DNA of 64,000 nt from Ignavibacteriota bacterium (GCA_016713565.1 JADJOX010000008.1:744001-808000); one strand, 5' to 3'; shown: positions 36,701 to 46,391, counted from the stretch's first letter. Notes: generated by a model not told the origin, from the sequence alone. Program-made: numbers and translations.

Positions 36701-37193
36701 TGCGAACGGTGATTTTTTTGACGTTGATAATTGTGTATATGCGTACAGTCTTCGTTTTTTGGATGAATGGCCAAAAGCCGGAGACGTTTTTCATATTAAA
36801 ACAAATAGACCGTTTAGAGGAACTGACAAATATAATTTTGAAATAACAAAATCTGTTGAGTTGGATAAATCAAAAGTTGATTTGAATTTAATTAAAGTCG
36901 TGCCCAATCCATACAAAGCTACAAATGAAATGGAGCCGAATGTAAGACAAGGATTGCATCAGAGAAGAAGATTAATGTTTACGCATATTCCGGCAGATTG
37001 CAAAATAACAATATTCACTCTTAACGGTTTTGTTGTTGATGAAATCTTTGTTGATAATCCGCCTTCGGACGGAAAAGTAATTTGGGATATGCAGAGCAAG
37101 GAAGGACTGGAAATATCATACGGGCTTTATATCTATAAAGTTGAAAATAAACAGCTTGGCGAAAAGATCGGAAAATTTGCGGTAATTAAATAA
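33741..37193 (+). CDS. Large T9SS-type secreted surface protein
   Basis: The 1150-residue protein has a signal peptide (ending near CFGQS) and an N-terminal half rich in Trp, Asp and Asn. Asp-rich loops such as NDNTDNDDDGLTDESR resemble calcium-binding thrombospondin-type repeats. A fibronectin-III-like stretch follows (PKLTAIPGDGKVILLWDD). The last 90 residues begin IKVVPNPYKATNE and end YGLYIYKVENKQLGEKIGKFAVIK, a type IX secretion sorting domain. No enzyme motif is seen. It should be exported by T9SS and anchored at the surface. It sits between the TonB receptor and PorV-like genes. Confidence 0.75.
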   Translation: MSIKKINLSKRIFFIILLLNFVNICFGQSVNLIGPQKIPDDPSAETTARRWWFMDGNRVWLKFFNDGMLGNWPDPLSSIWPKGSGINMNDGLAVVVQSKLNVSPDGVPLPSDYIPDTSKGEGTLYFCQTYFREDMDVDPSGAFNWGFYPVTGYLNLDQDKPAISNDPNSWPIGGWADAPDFIDDKGITEWNGYFGRGKTNADLEGYFITNDAWDLEFQQENTSLPPFYPRPNLFLPGGKYKWGGLGIRIGARLFQWAHPQVQDVVFIHYDISNISDYNYDKIILSFYIDSGIGDDLSTMDKTLNMCWIFDDNGLGGGNQKLGIMAFAFLESPGIENDNTDNDDDGLTDESRVPLGNLERWTDDPNEGITDIAKFEEFYYPRKPKAHWIGDENQNWRTWEDVDSSGGNFDVTTDNINDDVGSDGVQPSDLNYFGPDPDGTEANGRPDDGEPNYNRTDKDESDQIGLTSYQAWNRNIYKGFDPNKDRHFRYDELFWGLTSKGEFNPNLLDGKINPIELFASGPVPIDSWRKERFSIAELHTWDTPFQEPNFAAPLLFVLKKTVQQVYNSNYQFAKPPLKPKLTAIPGDGKVILLWDDLSEKSKEPYFDYIEDFEGYKLVKSTEPFFEDSRSITDGFGTETFLKPIAQYDLKDGIKDFADWNVYNGVSYYLGDDSGLEHFYVDKDVINGRTYYYALVAYDFGKKEFGLSPSENTATITLNEVDSITFVDKNCVVAVPHVLANGYVESEIDSNWISKDGAGEITVKRINEGEIVEGKKYTVKFTELRKDYDLKKAQSYGLTDDKIFQIENDSLIVFDVTNDSTLTDTVYVHSMESSGSEFNTERFDGLTLGVTNFATPVMDQYYWEDPQTKITVFVEEAKKPEGNGFASTLPNAPWDYSVHFTADSNYKATLQRFGVITGLNFLPGQKLNFYAVNHNFNHKIYNGTDSIEVPDTAAISIVDANKNGVMDWNANDPFSDYLMIGEFDSKKRIANGDFFDVDNCVYAYSLRFLDEWPKAGDVFHIKTNRPFRGTDKYNFEITKSVELDKSKVDLNLIKVVPNPYKATNEMEPNVRQGLHQRRRLMFTHIPADCKITIFTLNGFVVDEIFVDNPPSDGKVIWDMQSKEGLEISYGLYIYKVENKQLGEKIGKFAVIK

Positions 37194-37232
37194 AGTTTAA
37201 TTCTTAACTGAATTGAAATATGAGCTAATAAA

Positions 37233-38279
37233 ATGAAAAATTTTATACGTGTTATTATCACATTGATTTTATTCTGCAATTCAAATTTTTCTCAAATAAC
37301 CAAAGTTGGTACTACCGCCGCAAGTTTTTTGGAAATTGGAGTTGGCAGTTCAGGCATAGGAATGGGAAGCGCATATACCGCTTTATCTGAAGATGTAAGT
37401 TCATTATATTGGAATTCAGCTAAAGCTGCGTATCTGCAAAATTATGAAGCCATGTTTATGTATCAGCCATGGGTTGCGGGAATTACTTTTAATTATTTGG
37501 GAATTGCTTTACCGGTTGACGGAATTGGTGTTTTTGGTCTAAGCTTTACAATTTTAAATTCCGGTGATATGGAAGAAACAAATATGCTTTATCAAGAAGG
37601 AACAGGAACTTTATTTAGCGCTACAGATCTTTCAATTCAATTAACTTATGCCAGAAAAGTAACAGACTTTTTTTCATTTGGATTTTCCGGAAAATATGTG
37701 TCGCAGAAAATTTCTACAATGAATGCTTCGGCTTTTGCGGTTGATCTCGGTGTTTATGTAATTACTCCGTTTTTCGAAAGACCTGATGAAAAAATTGACG
37801 GAATTCAGATTGGAATGGCAATTTCCAATTACGGAAGTAAAATGAAACTTGCCGGAGACGATACTTTTATCGCTGTTGATCCTGATAAAATAAATAGCGG
37901 CAACAATGAAAATATTCCCGCGGATTACAGAATGGGAGAATATAATCTGCCTTTATCATTTAGAATTGGAATTGGTTACGATTTATTGAAAATTGATGAT
38001 CACAGATTAACGCTAGCGGCTGATGCTGTTCATCCGAATAATTTTTCTGAATACGTTAATATTGGTACACAATATCAAATATCATTATTTGAAAAAGTTC
38101 GTATTGATCTAAGAGCTGGTTACAAAACTTTATTTGTTGAAGATAATACCCAAGGACTAACTTTGGGTTTTGGAATCCTTTGTGATGTAGGCGTTTCAAG
38201 ATTTAAATTTGATTATGCTTACAGTGAAATGACCGAATTGGGAAATACAAATAATTTTACTTTATCGCTAAACTTCTAA
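37233..38279 (+). CDS. PorV/PorQ-family outer-membrane protein
   Basis: The 348-residue protein has a signal peptide (ending SNFSQ) and begins KVGTTAASFLEIGVGSSGIGMGSAYTALSEDVSSLYWNSA. This is the hallmark of the PorV/PorQ (UPF0164) beta-barrel family, including the conserved substrate-shuttle N terminus. PorV binds T9SS cargo at the outer membrane and hands it to the attachment complex. Lying directly after a T9SS cargo gene, it may be a dedicated shuttle for that protein, which is inference. The C terminus ends with a Phe (FTLSLNF), as in barrels. Confidence 0.8.
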   Translation: MKNFIRVIITLILFCNSNFSQITKVGTTAASFLEIGVGSSGIGMGSAYTALSEDVSSLYWNSAKAAYLQNYEAMFMYQPWVAGITFNYLGIALPVDGIGVFGLSFTILNSGDMEETNMLYQEGTGTLFSATDLSIQLTYARKVTDFFSFGFSGKYVSQKISTMNASAFAVDLGVYVITPFFERPDEKIDGIQIGMAISNYGSKMKLAGDDTFIAVDPDKINSGNNENIPADYRMGEYNLPLSFRIGIGYDLLKIDDHRLTLAADAVHPNNFSEYVNIGTQYQISLFEKVRIDLRAGYKTLFVEDNTQGLTLGFGILCDVGVSRFKFDYAYSEMTELGNTNNFTLSLNF

Positions 38280-38291
38280 AGTAAAATAAAA

Positions 38292-39746
38292 ATGCGTTTA
38301 AGACCTAATTATTTAATAATATTTGCGATATTTTATTTCTCGTTTAATCTATTAACTTTTTCTCAAACAAATTTTAAAGATCAAATTCTAGCTGTTGTAG
38401 CCTCAGATACAATATTCGTAAAAGATTTTTTATACAGATGCGAATATAACGTAAGACCGCCGTACTGCTCAGATAAAACAATTATTGATAAAAAAATAAT
38501 TTTAAATTCCTTAATCGCAGAATTGCTTTTCGCTTTTGAGTGGAAATCAAAATACGATATACAAAAAGATCAATTTTACTCATATAAACTTCAGGGAATC
38601 AAGGAGCAATTAATGAGAGAAAAATTAATCAATGACGAAATTTACATGAAGATAGAAATTGATAAAAATGAAATTGAGCAGGAGTATATTAATTCAAAAA
38701 AGATTGTGCATACAGAAGCCGTGTTTATACCGGAAAGTTATGATCCAAAAATTATATACGACAGCACCTTAAACGGGATGAATTTTGATGAACTTAAAAT
38801 TAAATTTCCCGGAGTTAGTGAAAAAATTTCTAAAGATGTTAAATGGGGAAATATTGACGACGTTGCGCAAAATGAAATATTTAATCAAAACGTAAAAAAG
38901 GGAAGTATAATTAAACCGATAAAAACGGAAGGCGGTTATAGATTAATTAAAGTTACCGGCTGGAGTGAGGATATTGAGCTTAGTCCGCAAAATGTAAACC
39001 AGCAAAAGGAAACTATTAAAGATAAACTGAAAGATTTTTATTTGCAGAAAAATTATCGGCAATATGCTAAAAATATAATGAAAGGTAAGAGAATTGATTT
39101 TAATAAAGAAGGCTGGGAAATTTTTTCAAAAATATTTAAACACATTTACATTGATGATAGTTTGAAATTATCAAATAACGAGGCAAAAGAGTATTCGGAA
39201 TTATTAAATGAAAATACTGAAAAACCTTTTCTGAAAATTGACGATGAAATATGGAATATTGGAAGAATTGTTTCCGAAATAAAAAAACATCCTCTCGAAT
39301 TTAATGATGAAAAAATAAACGAAGATAATTTTCGAAATAAAATACAATCTGGAATTGCGGGACTGATCACAGATTATTTTTTAACAAAAACCGCAACTCA
39401 AAAAGGATTTGATAAATCTAATATAGTAATAAGAGAAACTAAAAAATGGCAGACATATTTTGAGTTTACAAATGAACGTGGAAGTATTTTAAAAGAAAAA
39501 AAATTCAGCGGTGAAATCACAATAGATTTTATGAAAGCATTTAATGAAATCTTAAATCCGATTTTTGATTCGTTAAAAATAAAATATGATAATCAAATTA
39601 AAATAAATAATGAAGTTTTGGAAAAATTAAATATTACAAATATTCCAATGTCGGCTCATAAAAATAAGGGACCGTATAAATCAATCACCTCGCCATTCCC
39701 ATTAATAACAAATTCACATAAAATAAATTACAAACCAATTAATTAA
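38292..39746 (+). CDS. SurA-like periplasmic peptidyl-prolyl isomerase
   Basis: The 484-residue protein has an export signal and an N-terminal SurA-like helical domain (DQILAVVASDTIFVKDFLYRCE). A degenerate parvulin-type PPIase segment follows around residues 130-215 (KKIVHTEAVFIPE, WGNIDDVAQNEIF, IKPIKTEGGYRLIKVTGW), then a long helical C-terminal part. SurA-like chaperones help barrel proteins fold and cross the periplasm. It lies 12 bases after the PorV-like gene, so it probably serves the surface system upstream. Confidence 0.7.
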   Translation: MRLRPNYLIIFAIFYFSFNLLTFSQTNFKDQILAVVASDTIFVKDFLYRCEYNVRPPYCSDKTIIDKKIILNSLIAELLFAFEWKSKYDIQKDQFYSYKLQGIKEQLMREKLINDEIYMKIEIDKNEIEQEYINSKKIVHTEAVFIPESYDPKIIYDSTLNGMNFDELKIKFPGVSEKISKDVKWGNIDDVAQNEIFNQNVKKGSIIKPIKTEGGYRLIKVTGWSEDIELSPQNVNQQKETIKDKLKDFYLQKNYRQYAKNIMKGKRIDFNKEGWEIFSKIFKHIYIDDSLKLSNNEAKEYSELLNENTEKPFLKIDDEIWNIGRIVSEIKKHPLEFNDEKINEDNFRNKIQSGIAGLITDYFLTKTATQKGFDKSNIVIRETKKWQTYFEFTNERGSILKEKKFSGEITIDFMKAFNEILNPIFDSLKIKYDNQIKINNEVLEKLNITNIPMSAHKNKGPYKSITSPFPLITNSHKINYKPIN

Positions 39747-39765
39747 ATAAGTGTAACTTTTCTAA

Positions 39766-40590
39766 TTATTGCGGTAATTGCACAACGAAGGTTGTACCGA
39801 TTCCTAATTTAGAATTTACTTGAATCATTCCACCGTGCAGATCAACCGCATTTTTTACAATTGATAAACCCAAACCGTTTCCTTTAATTGTTTCATTATT
39901 TGCAGATCTGTAAAACGGCTCAAATATGTGAGGAAGGTCGGTCTCCGAAATTCCAATTCCGGAATCTTTAATTATAATTTGAATATTATCATTTACGTAA
40001 TTTATTATAACTTCAATAATCTTATTTTCACTGGTATATTTTATTGAGTTGGAAATTAAGTTTTGAATTATTAAGTGAAACTGTTTTGGATCGACCAAGA
40101 AATTTGTTCTTTCCGGTATAAATTTGAAAATTAAATTTGATTTCAGTTCACCCGAATATTCGAAATCTGAAATTATACCTTCACATTCTTTTTTTATATT
40201 TAATTCTTTCGGAGAAAATTCAATTTTGTTTGAATCAACTTTACTGATCGTTAGAACATCGTCTATCAAGCTTGATAAATATTCCACACTATTTGAAATT
40301 CTACCAAAGTGTTCGTTGTATTTATCAGTGCTCCAGTTTTTACCGTATCTTTGCATCAGTTCTGCAGATGATAAAATTTTTGTTAGCGGTGTTTTAAATT
40401 CATGAGACGCCGTTGAAATAAATCTGCTTTTTAGCTGACTTGATTCTTTAGCTTTTTGTAGTGATTGTTTCAAAAGTAATTCGGTCTGCTGTTTTTTTTC
40501 AATTTCGGAAATTAATTCTTTATTTATATCTTCAATTTCTTTGGTTCTTTTTTTAACCAAAATTTCCAAATTTTCCCTGTATTGTTCCAA
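39766..40590 (-). pseudogene. PAS sensor kinase, C-terminal catalytic part (frameshifted)
   Basis: This 274-residue fragment contains a coiled coil (residues 1-50), the HisKA domain with the phospho-accepting His in STASHEFKTPLTKILSSAE, and an HATPase domain with N-box LIQNLISNSIKYT, IKDSGIGISETDLPHIFEPFY and KGNGLGLSIVKNAVDLHGG. It should be joined to the PAS-rich N-terminal part on 40668-42662: adding one T to the T7 run at 40712-40718 (plus strand) gives a continuous 965-residue protein through KKKNGEIFWISANISPL and EDITKRIEYELQLEQY. On its own it lacks any sensor. Confidence 0.7.
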
Positions 40591-40667
40591 TTGAAGTTCA
40601 TATTCAATGCGCTTTGTTATGTCTTCCAGAATGGCTACAAATTGAGTGATTTTTCCTTCGGAATTTT

Positions 40668-42662
40668 TTAATGGACTAATATTAGCAGAAATCCAAAATA
40701 TTTCGCCGTTCTTTTTTTACTTAATGAAGTTCCTTTCCAAGTTTCTCCGGATACAATTTGTCGCCAAATGGAACTATAATCAACATTAGCCGAACTCTCT
40801 GAATTAAGAATTGAAATATTTTTATTTAAAACGTCTTCGAATGAATAAAGTGAAATTTCCGAAAATTTTAAGTTTACATATTCAATTTCACCTGAAATAT
40901 TTGTTATAATAACCATAGCCGGACTTTGTTCAACAGCTATTGACAATTGCGTAATCTTCATTTCTGTAATCTTTTTTTCGGTAATATCAATTATATTTCC
41001 CACTACCTTTACAATTTTATTGTTATTGTAAACGGCTTGAGCATTGGTTCTTATCCATTTGACCTTCCCATCATAAGAATTAAATTGAAATTCCAGATCA
41101 TAGGGCACACCTTCGCGAACGCATTTATTAAAAGAAGACATTACTTTATCTACATCTTCAGGATTATAACAGTTAATACTTTGTTTTATTAAGAAGTCGG
41201 GTATATTTTCTTGAAAATTTAAACCATGAATTCTATAACATTCATTTGTCCAATACATTGAATTATTTACAATATCCCATTCCCAGCCGCCGACTTTTGC
41301 CAATCTTTGCGTTTCATTAAGTAAAGTTTCTCGTTTCTGCAATGATTCTTCGGCTTTTTTACGCTGTGAAATATCTCTTGAAATACTTAATATCATTTTT
41401 TCCCCATGATAAAAGATTGAAGTCGATTTTATTTCAACAGGTATTGTTCTTTTATCTTTTGTAAGGTGTTCGGTTTCAAATGATTGACTTTCTAGATTTG
41501 CCATATTGAGAATTAAATCTTCAATTTCCTGTTGACTTAATGACATATCAATATCAAATGGCGACAGTTGAAGCAATTCTTCTCGTGAATAACCTAATGT
41601 ATTTACTGCGGCACTATTTACATCAATAAATTTACCTTTCATATCAATAACAAAGACCATATCATGCATGCCATTAATTATTTGGCGGTAATTCTTTTCA
41701 CTTTCTATTAATTTATGTTCTATTTCTCTTCGTGTGGTTATATCTCTTGTTATGCTTATTATGTGTGTAATATTATTTAGTTCAATTAATGAAGCAGACA
41801 TGCTGCCATATCTAACATCACCATTTTTAATTATAAATTGTGCTTCAAGATTTATTACCGTACCCTTTTCTTGCAATTCCTTTACTAATTTTTTTCTATC
41901 TTCATAATTTTTCCAGATATTAATTTCATCCGAAGTTTTGCCGATTATTTCAGATTCATTATACCCGGTTAAATTTAAAAATCCTTCATTTACGGAAATA
42001 TACAAACCGTCTTTTAATCTATTTATATTTATTGAATCAGGATTTGTAGCAAAAGCCTTTCTAAATTTTTCTTCGCTTTCTTTTATTTTTATAAAAACAT
42101 TATTGTGCTGTTCCTGCGTAGAAAATATTTTACCGATAAGGAAAGTGATTAATGGATAAATTATTAATTCCGCGTTTAATTCATAGTAGGTGGCTTTAAT
42201 AATTGAAAATACCGTTTCTAATAAAACAGCGGTAAATTGAAGAATAAATCCAAATAATAAAAAATTATTTGGAGTGAAATTATCCTTGGAAACCTTTTTC
42301 CATTTTCTGTTAAAAAAGATACTAATCGTGAATGAAAACAGCAAAACCGCTGACGTTAAAATATAATTACTATCTCTGTTTAATATTTCAAAAATAACTG
42401 CAGCTGATACCGAAATTAATCCGGAAAGCGTGCCAAAGAACAAAGCACTAAAACTTGTTATGATAATAGCTTTATTAATAGAGAGGTAATGAATTGGAAT
42501 TATTTGATCATTTAAGGTTATAATTGCAAAAGTTCCGAAAAGTAATCCCCGGAAAATTTTTACTTTGATTTCACTTCTTTTAAAATGTAAATCTATTTGT
42601 TTAGATAAGAAGCATAATGTGATTAAAAATGCAAAAAAATATAATAAACTTATGACGATCAT
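40668..42662 (-). pseudogene. PAS sensor kinase, N-terminal sensor part (frameshifted)
   Basis: This 664-residue fragment has an N-terminal membrane region (about six helices, residues 1-180) followed by four PAS domains, the fourth cut by the frameshift. Each PAS ends in a conserved ITRDIT, ISRDIS or IDITEK linker. The last residues (RTAKYFGFLLILVH) are out of frame; the true continuation is the kinase core at 39766. The break lies in a run of seven T at 40712-40718. The signal sensed is unknown; the membrane region resembles the 5TM-5TMR_LYT/MASE type. Confidence 0.7.
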
Positions 42663-43024
42663 AAATTTCCCCCAAAATCATAATCGAATATTTCTTTTAT
42701 AATTTTTGCGAATATTTAAAAATTTTTCAAAAAAAAATTAAAATAAATATTTTAAAATTATCGACTATTTATATCGGCAGAATTCGCTTTGTTTTAATAA
42801 TTATTGCAAACATCACTGTTCTCTTTTGGTCATTGACAAAAAATGTTTTTAAAGAAATTATGGTTAAAAGAATTTTTTATTTTTTTAAGCATAAAATCGG
42901 TATGACTTTTAAGAGTTGGTTTTTAAAAATTTCGTTTTATAACGATACTTAATTATGAATTATAATTATAATTTGATAAATTAACCGGCACTCAAATTGA
43001 GTGAATCTAAAATTAAGTACTTTT
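42663..43024. other. Divergent intergenic region with CACTCAAATTGAGTG palindrome
   Basis: This region separates two divergent sensor kinase genes and is very AT-rich. The one ordered element is a perfect palindrome (CACTCAA-A-TTGAGTG, 42989-43003) that overlaps a possible GTG start. No gene or RNA structure was recognised in the rest. Confidence 0.5.
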
Positions 43025-45454
43025 ATGAGTCTATTTAAAAGTTTACTCGTATTATTTAAAAAACCGCACTATAAAACCGCAATCATTTATTTAATTATTT
43101 CATTTGTTTGGATCATTTATTCCGACAGAATTGCATACGATTTATTTAACACAATGGAATCATATAAATATATACAATCACTAAAAGGCATATTTTTTAT
43201 TATTTCGACGTCTATAATTATTTTTTTCCTAATCAGGAAAGATTATAGAACAATAAAACAAAAGAATTCCGAATTAAATTCGCAGAAAATCCAAATGCAA
43301 ATGGCATTTGATGCCGCTGAAATGGGAACGTATAAGTACGATTTTGATGAAGGGCATATTTATTTAGATGATAGATCAAAAAAGATCTTTGGTTTTGATA
43401 AAGAAGTTATTTCCATATTAGAATTAACAAATCTAATTCATCCAAACGATATTGAAAATGTTAATAAAACTTTAATTGAAATATTAAGCTCAGATCCCGA
43501 AACAAAATTTTTGGAAGACTATAGAATTATTTTAAGAGATGGAACTATAAAATGGATTGAAGCTTCAATGATTATTATTCCAAAGGAAGAAAATGGTCTT
43601 CAACGACTTAATTGGGGAATTGGAACTTTTCTAGACATTACCGAAAAGAAAAATTCTAACGAACAGTTAAATATTTTACTTCATGCTGTTGAAAATGTAA
43701 ATATTGGCGTTACCAGATTTGATGATAACGGGAAAATTATTTTTGCTAATAGACATACGTGCAATTATTTAGGTTATACCAAAGATGAAATATTATCGTT
43801 ATACGCTTTTGATATTGATAAAAATCTGAATATGCAGAATGTTATTAAAAACAAAAATAGCTGGATTAAAAATCAATTTAACCCAATTGAAACTTTACAT
43901 ACAAAAAAAGATGGAACAACTCTGCCTGTAGAAGTTGCTCTAAGTTATTTCAGTTATAATGAGAAATTATATGTTTTTGCTTTTGTAAAGGACATTACCG
44001 AACAAAAAACAGCGGCTTTAAAATTAATGAGGGAAAAAAATATCTTAAAGATTTTTATTGATAACGCGCCCGCCGCAATAGCAATGTTTGATAATGAAAT
44101 GAGATATATTTCCGCAAGTAAAAGATACTGTGTTGATTTTAATTTGAAACAAAGCAATATTATCGGTAAATGCCATTACGATATATTCCCTGAAATTAAT
44201 GAGAACTGGAAACAAATACACAGAAGATGTCTTGCCGGAAGTATTGAAAGAAGTAATGAAGACGCTTTTCAAAGACTTGACGGTAAAATTGATTGGCTTC
44301 GCTGGGAAGTAAGACCTTGGTATGAAGCAGATAATAGCATAGGCGGAATAATTATTTTTTCTGAATTAATTACCAAACAGAAACAAACTGAAAATGATTT
44401 AAAATTAAGTGAACAAAGGTTAAATGTCGCCTTGGAAGGCGCGGAATTGGGAACTTGGCTATGGAATGTAAAAACAGATGAAACAGTTTTTAACAACAGA
44501 TGGGCTGAAATGTTGGGATATCTAAAGTCCGAGATAAGTGAAAATTTTTACAATTGGGAAAGTCGAATTCATCCGGATGATTTACCGTTTGTAAAAATAT
44601 TATTGGATAATCATTTACTTGGCAAAACGAAATTTTATGAATCGGAACATAGACTGAAACACAAAAATGGTAAATGGATTTGGATTTTAGACAAGGGTAA
44701 AATAATTGAAAGGGATCAAAAAGGACAGCCATTAATATTAGCTGGAACACATTTAGATATTACCGCAAAAAAAGAGGCGGAAATTGAGCTTGTAAATGCG
44801 AGGAATCAGTTGAAGGCTTTATTTGCAAACATAGATAGAATTACAGAAGAAGAAAGAAAAACTTTAGCAAGAGATCTCCATGATGAATTAGGACAAGTTT
44901 TGACATCGTTAAAAATGAACATAAGTTTCCTTAAATCTAAAATTGAACAAAAATCTTACGACGACGTAAAAATTCTTCTTGAATTGGAAGAGATGACAAA
45001 TATAATTGATTTGTCTAAAACCAATGTTAAAAATTTAATTCGTTCACTTCGACCAGAATGCCTTGACAATTTGGGTTTGATTCCAGCATTAAATTACTTA
45101 ATAGATGAATTTAGAAAAGCAACAAAAATAACCATGGATTTTAAGCACAATTTTGAAGAACTTAAAATAGATGCGCAAAAGGAAAATACTATATACAGAG
45201 TAATTCAAGAATCATTGACAAATATTTCTAAGCATTCTAAAGCATCAAAATCCCAAATAATTATTTTGATGAATGATAATAAAATAAATGTTACAATTAG
45301 TGATAACGGAATCGGATTTCAAGGTAATGAATTAAAAAAAATCAATTCATTTGGTATAATTGGAATTAAAGAAAGACTTTCTCAGATTGGCAGCGAATTG
45401 AAAATAGATTCTAATGAGACCGGTACAATATTAAATTTTGAAATTTTTATTTAA
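43025..45454 (+). CDS. Multi-PAS sensor histidine kinase, NarL-type (HisKA_3)
   Basis: The protein of about 809 residues has two N-terminal membrane helices, then four PAS domains (the second contains EILSLYAFDIDKN, the fourth ELGTWLWNVKTDE), and a HisKA_3 dimerisation domain with the phospho-accepting His in TLARDLHDELGQVLTSLKMN. An HATPase follows with VIQESLTNISKHSKAS and ISDNGIGF. This class pairs with NarL/FixJ response regulators. The ATG at 43025 is preferred because the upstream GTG at 43001 lies inside a palindrome. The receiver protein 40 bases downstream is the likely partner. Confidence 0.85.
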   Translation: MSLFKSLLVLFKKPHYKTAIIYLIISFVWIIYSDRIAYDLFNTMESYKYIQSLKGIFFIISTSIIIFFLIRKDYRTIKQKNSELNSQKIQMQMAFDAAEMGTYKYDFDEGHIYLDDRSKKIFGFDKEVISILELTNLIHPNDIENVNKTLIEILSSDPETKFLEDYRIILRDGTIKWIEASMIIIPKEENGLQRLNWGIGTFLDITEKKNSNEQLNILLHAVENVNIGVTRFDDNGKIIFANRHTCNYLGYTKDEILSLYAFDIDKNLNMQNVIKNKNSWIKNQFNPIETLHTKKDGTTLPVEVALSYFSYNEKLYVFAFVKDITEQKTAALKLMREKNILKIFIDNAPAAIAMFDNEMRYISASKRYCVDFNLKQSNIIGKCHYDIFPEINENWKQIHRRCLAGSIERSNEDAFQRLDGKIDWLRWEVRPWYEADNSIGGIIIFSELITKQKQTENDLKLSEQRLNVALEGAELGTWLWNVKTDETVFNNRWAEMLGYLKSEISENFYNWESRIHPDDLPFVKILLDNHLLGKTKFYESEHRLKHKNGKWIWILDKGKIIERDQKGQPLILAGTHLDITAKKEAEIELVNARNQLKALFANIDRITEEERKTLARDLHDELGQVLTSLKMNISFLKSKIEQKSYDDVKILLELEEMTNIIDLSKTNVKNLIRSLRPECLDNLGLIPALNYLIDEFRKATKITMDFKHNFEELKIDAQKENTIYRVIQESLTNISKHSKASKSQIIILMNDNKINVTISDNGIGFQGNELKKINSFGIIGIKERLSQIGSELKIDSNETGTILNFEIFI

Positions 45455-45494
45455 ATTCAAGACTAATTAATTAAAAATTTAAGCAAGATTGTTA

Positions 45495-45866
45495 ATGATA
45501 AAAATTATAATTGCCGATGACAATAAATTAATTAGGGACAGCCTTAAAAAATTTTTGCAATCGGAAAAAGATTTTAATATAGTTGCGGAATCAGATAGTC
45601 CGGATGAGATAGTTGAACTTATTAAAACGGTTGATGCTGATATTTTATTATTGGATTTTCAATTCCCGAATAAAAACGGAATGGAAATTCTAAAAGAAGT
45701 CAAATCTGTAAATCCTGATTTGAATGTTATAATTTTAAGCATGCACTTGGAAGAAAAATATGCGTCAAATGCAATGAAATTGGGCGCAAAAGGCTATATT
45801 ACCAAAGATGCCGATCCAATAATTATAATAGATACAATAAAAAATATATTTGAATTAAATTGTTAA
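45495..45866 (+). CDS. NarL-type receiver protein without DNA-binding domain
   Basis: The 123-residue protein is a single receiver domain with the acidic pocket IIADDN, the phospho-accepting Asp in DILLLDFQFPNKNG, the Ser of ILSMH and the Lys of GYITKD. The sequence is clearly NarL-like, but it stops where the LuxR-type helix-turn-helix linker would begin, and no such domain is encoded in the 145 bases that follow. It may act by protein contact or as a phosphate sink. The ATG at 45495 fits better than the TTG at 45489. It follows the HisKA_3 kinase and is its probable partner. Confidence 0.8.
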   Translation: MIKIIIADDNKLIRDSLKKFLQSEKDFNIVAESDSPDEIVELIKTVDADILLLDFQFPNKNGMEILKEVKSVNPDLNVIILSMHLEEKYASNAMKLGAKGYITKDADPIIIIDTIKNIFELNC

Positions 45867-46010
45867 AATAGTGAAGAATTTTTATTTTATAATCTGTTTA
45901 AAAACTATTAAGGTATTTTGTCTTAATTAAATTATTGCAGTTAAAGTAGTGGTGTTAATAAGCTCATTATTAAAAATTAAAACAATTTTATAATTCAAAA
46001 AAAAATCAAA

Positions 46011-46370
46011 ATGAATATATTGATAATAGACGATTCTCCTAATATTCGGAAAGCATTAAAAAAAACATTACAGTCATTTATACCCGAAATCGAAGTCTAT
46101 CTTGAAAGTGATGATATCAAAGACGCAATAACCAAAATAGAAAGTGAAAAACCTGACCTAATTATATTGGATTTGATGCTAAAATCCGGTACCGGCTTGG
46201 ATCTTTTGAAAGATATAAATTTAAAGAATATACGACCGTTGATTATTTTATATTCTAATTTCCTTGCGAAGGAATATAAAGCAATGGCTAGAAAATTTGG
46301 GGTTGAAGAATTCTTTGATAAATCCGATGACATTACAAAACTTGTTGAAATTATTAAAAAATATGTTTGA
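46011..46370 (+). CDS. Single-domain response regulator (CheY-like)
   Basis: The 119-residue protein is a receiver domain alone: acidic pair in LIIDDSPNIRKAL, the phospho-accepting Asp in LIILDLMLKSGTG, Ser in ILYSN and Lys in EEFFDKSDD. No output domain follows. It lies 144 bases after the other receiver-only gene. Its kinase may be one of the two PAS kinases nearby, but this cannot be told from sequence. Confidence 0.8.
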   Translation: MNILIIDDSPNIRKALKKTLQSFIPEIEVYLESDDIKDAITKIESEKPDLIILDLMLKSGTGLDLLKDINLKNIRPLIILYSNFLAKEYKAMARKFGVEEFFDKSDDITKLVEIIKKYV

Positions 46371-46391
46371 TAATATTTACTTTAAAAATTG

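Noticed and set aside
40712..40718. Classical programmed -1 frameshift at a slippery heptamer in the PAS kinase
   Set aside because: The frame-0 codons are AGT AAA AAA AGA, so the slip would need AAA to re-pair on TAA; it does not fit the X-XXY-YYZ rule. Sequence error, mutation or transcriptional slippage are simpler.
43001..43003. GTG start for the HisKA_3 kinase
   Set aside because: The codon is part of a perfect palindrome and has no Shine-Dalgarno sequence; the ATG at 43025 gives a normal membrane-anchored N terminus.
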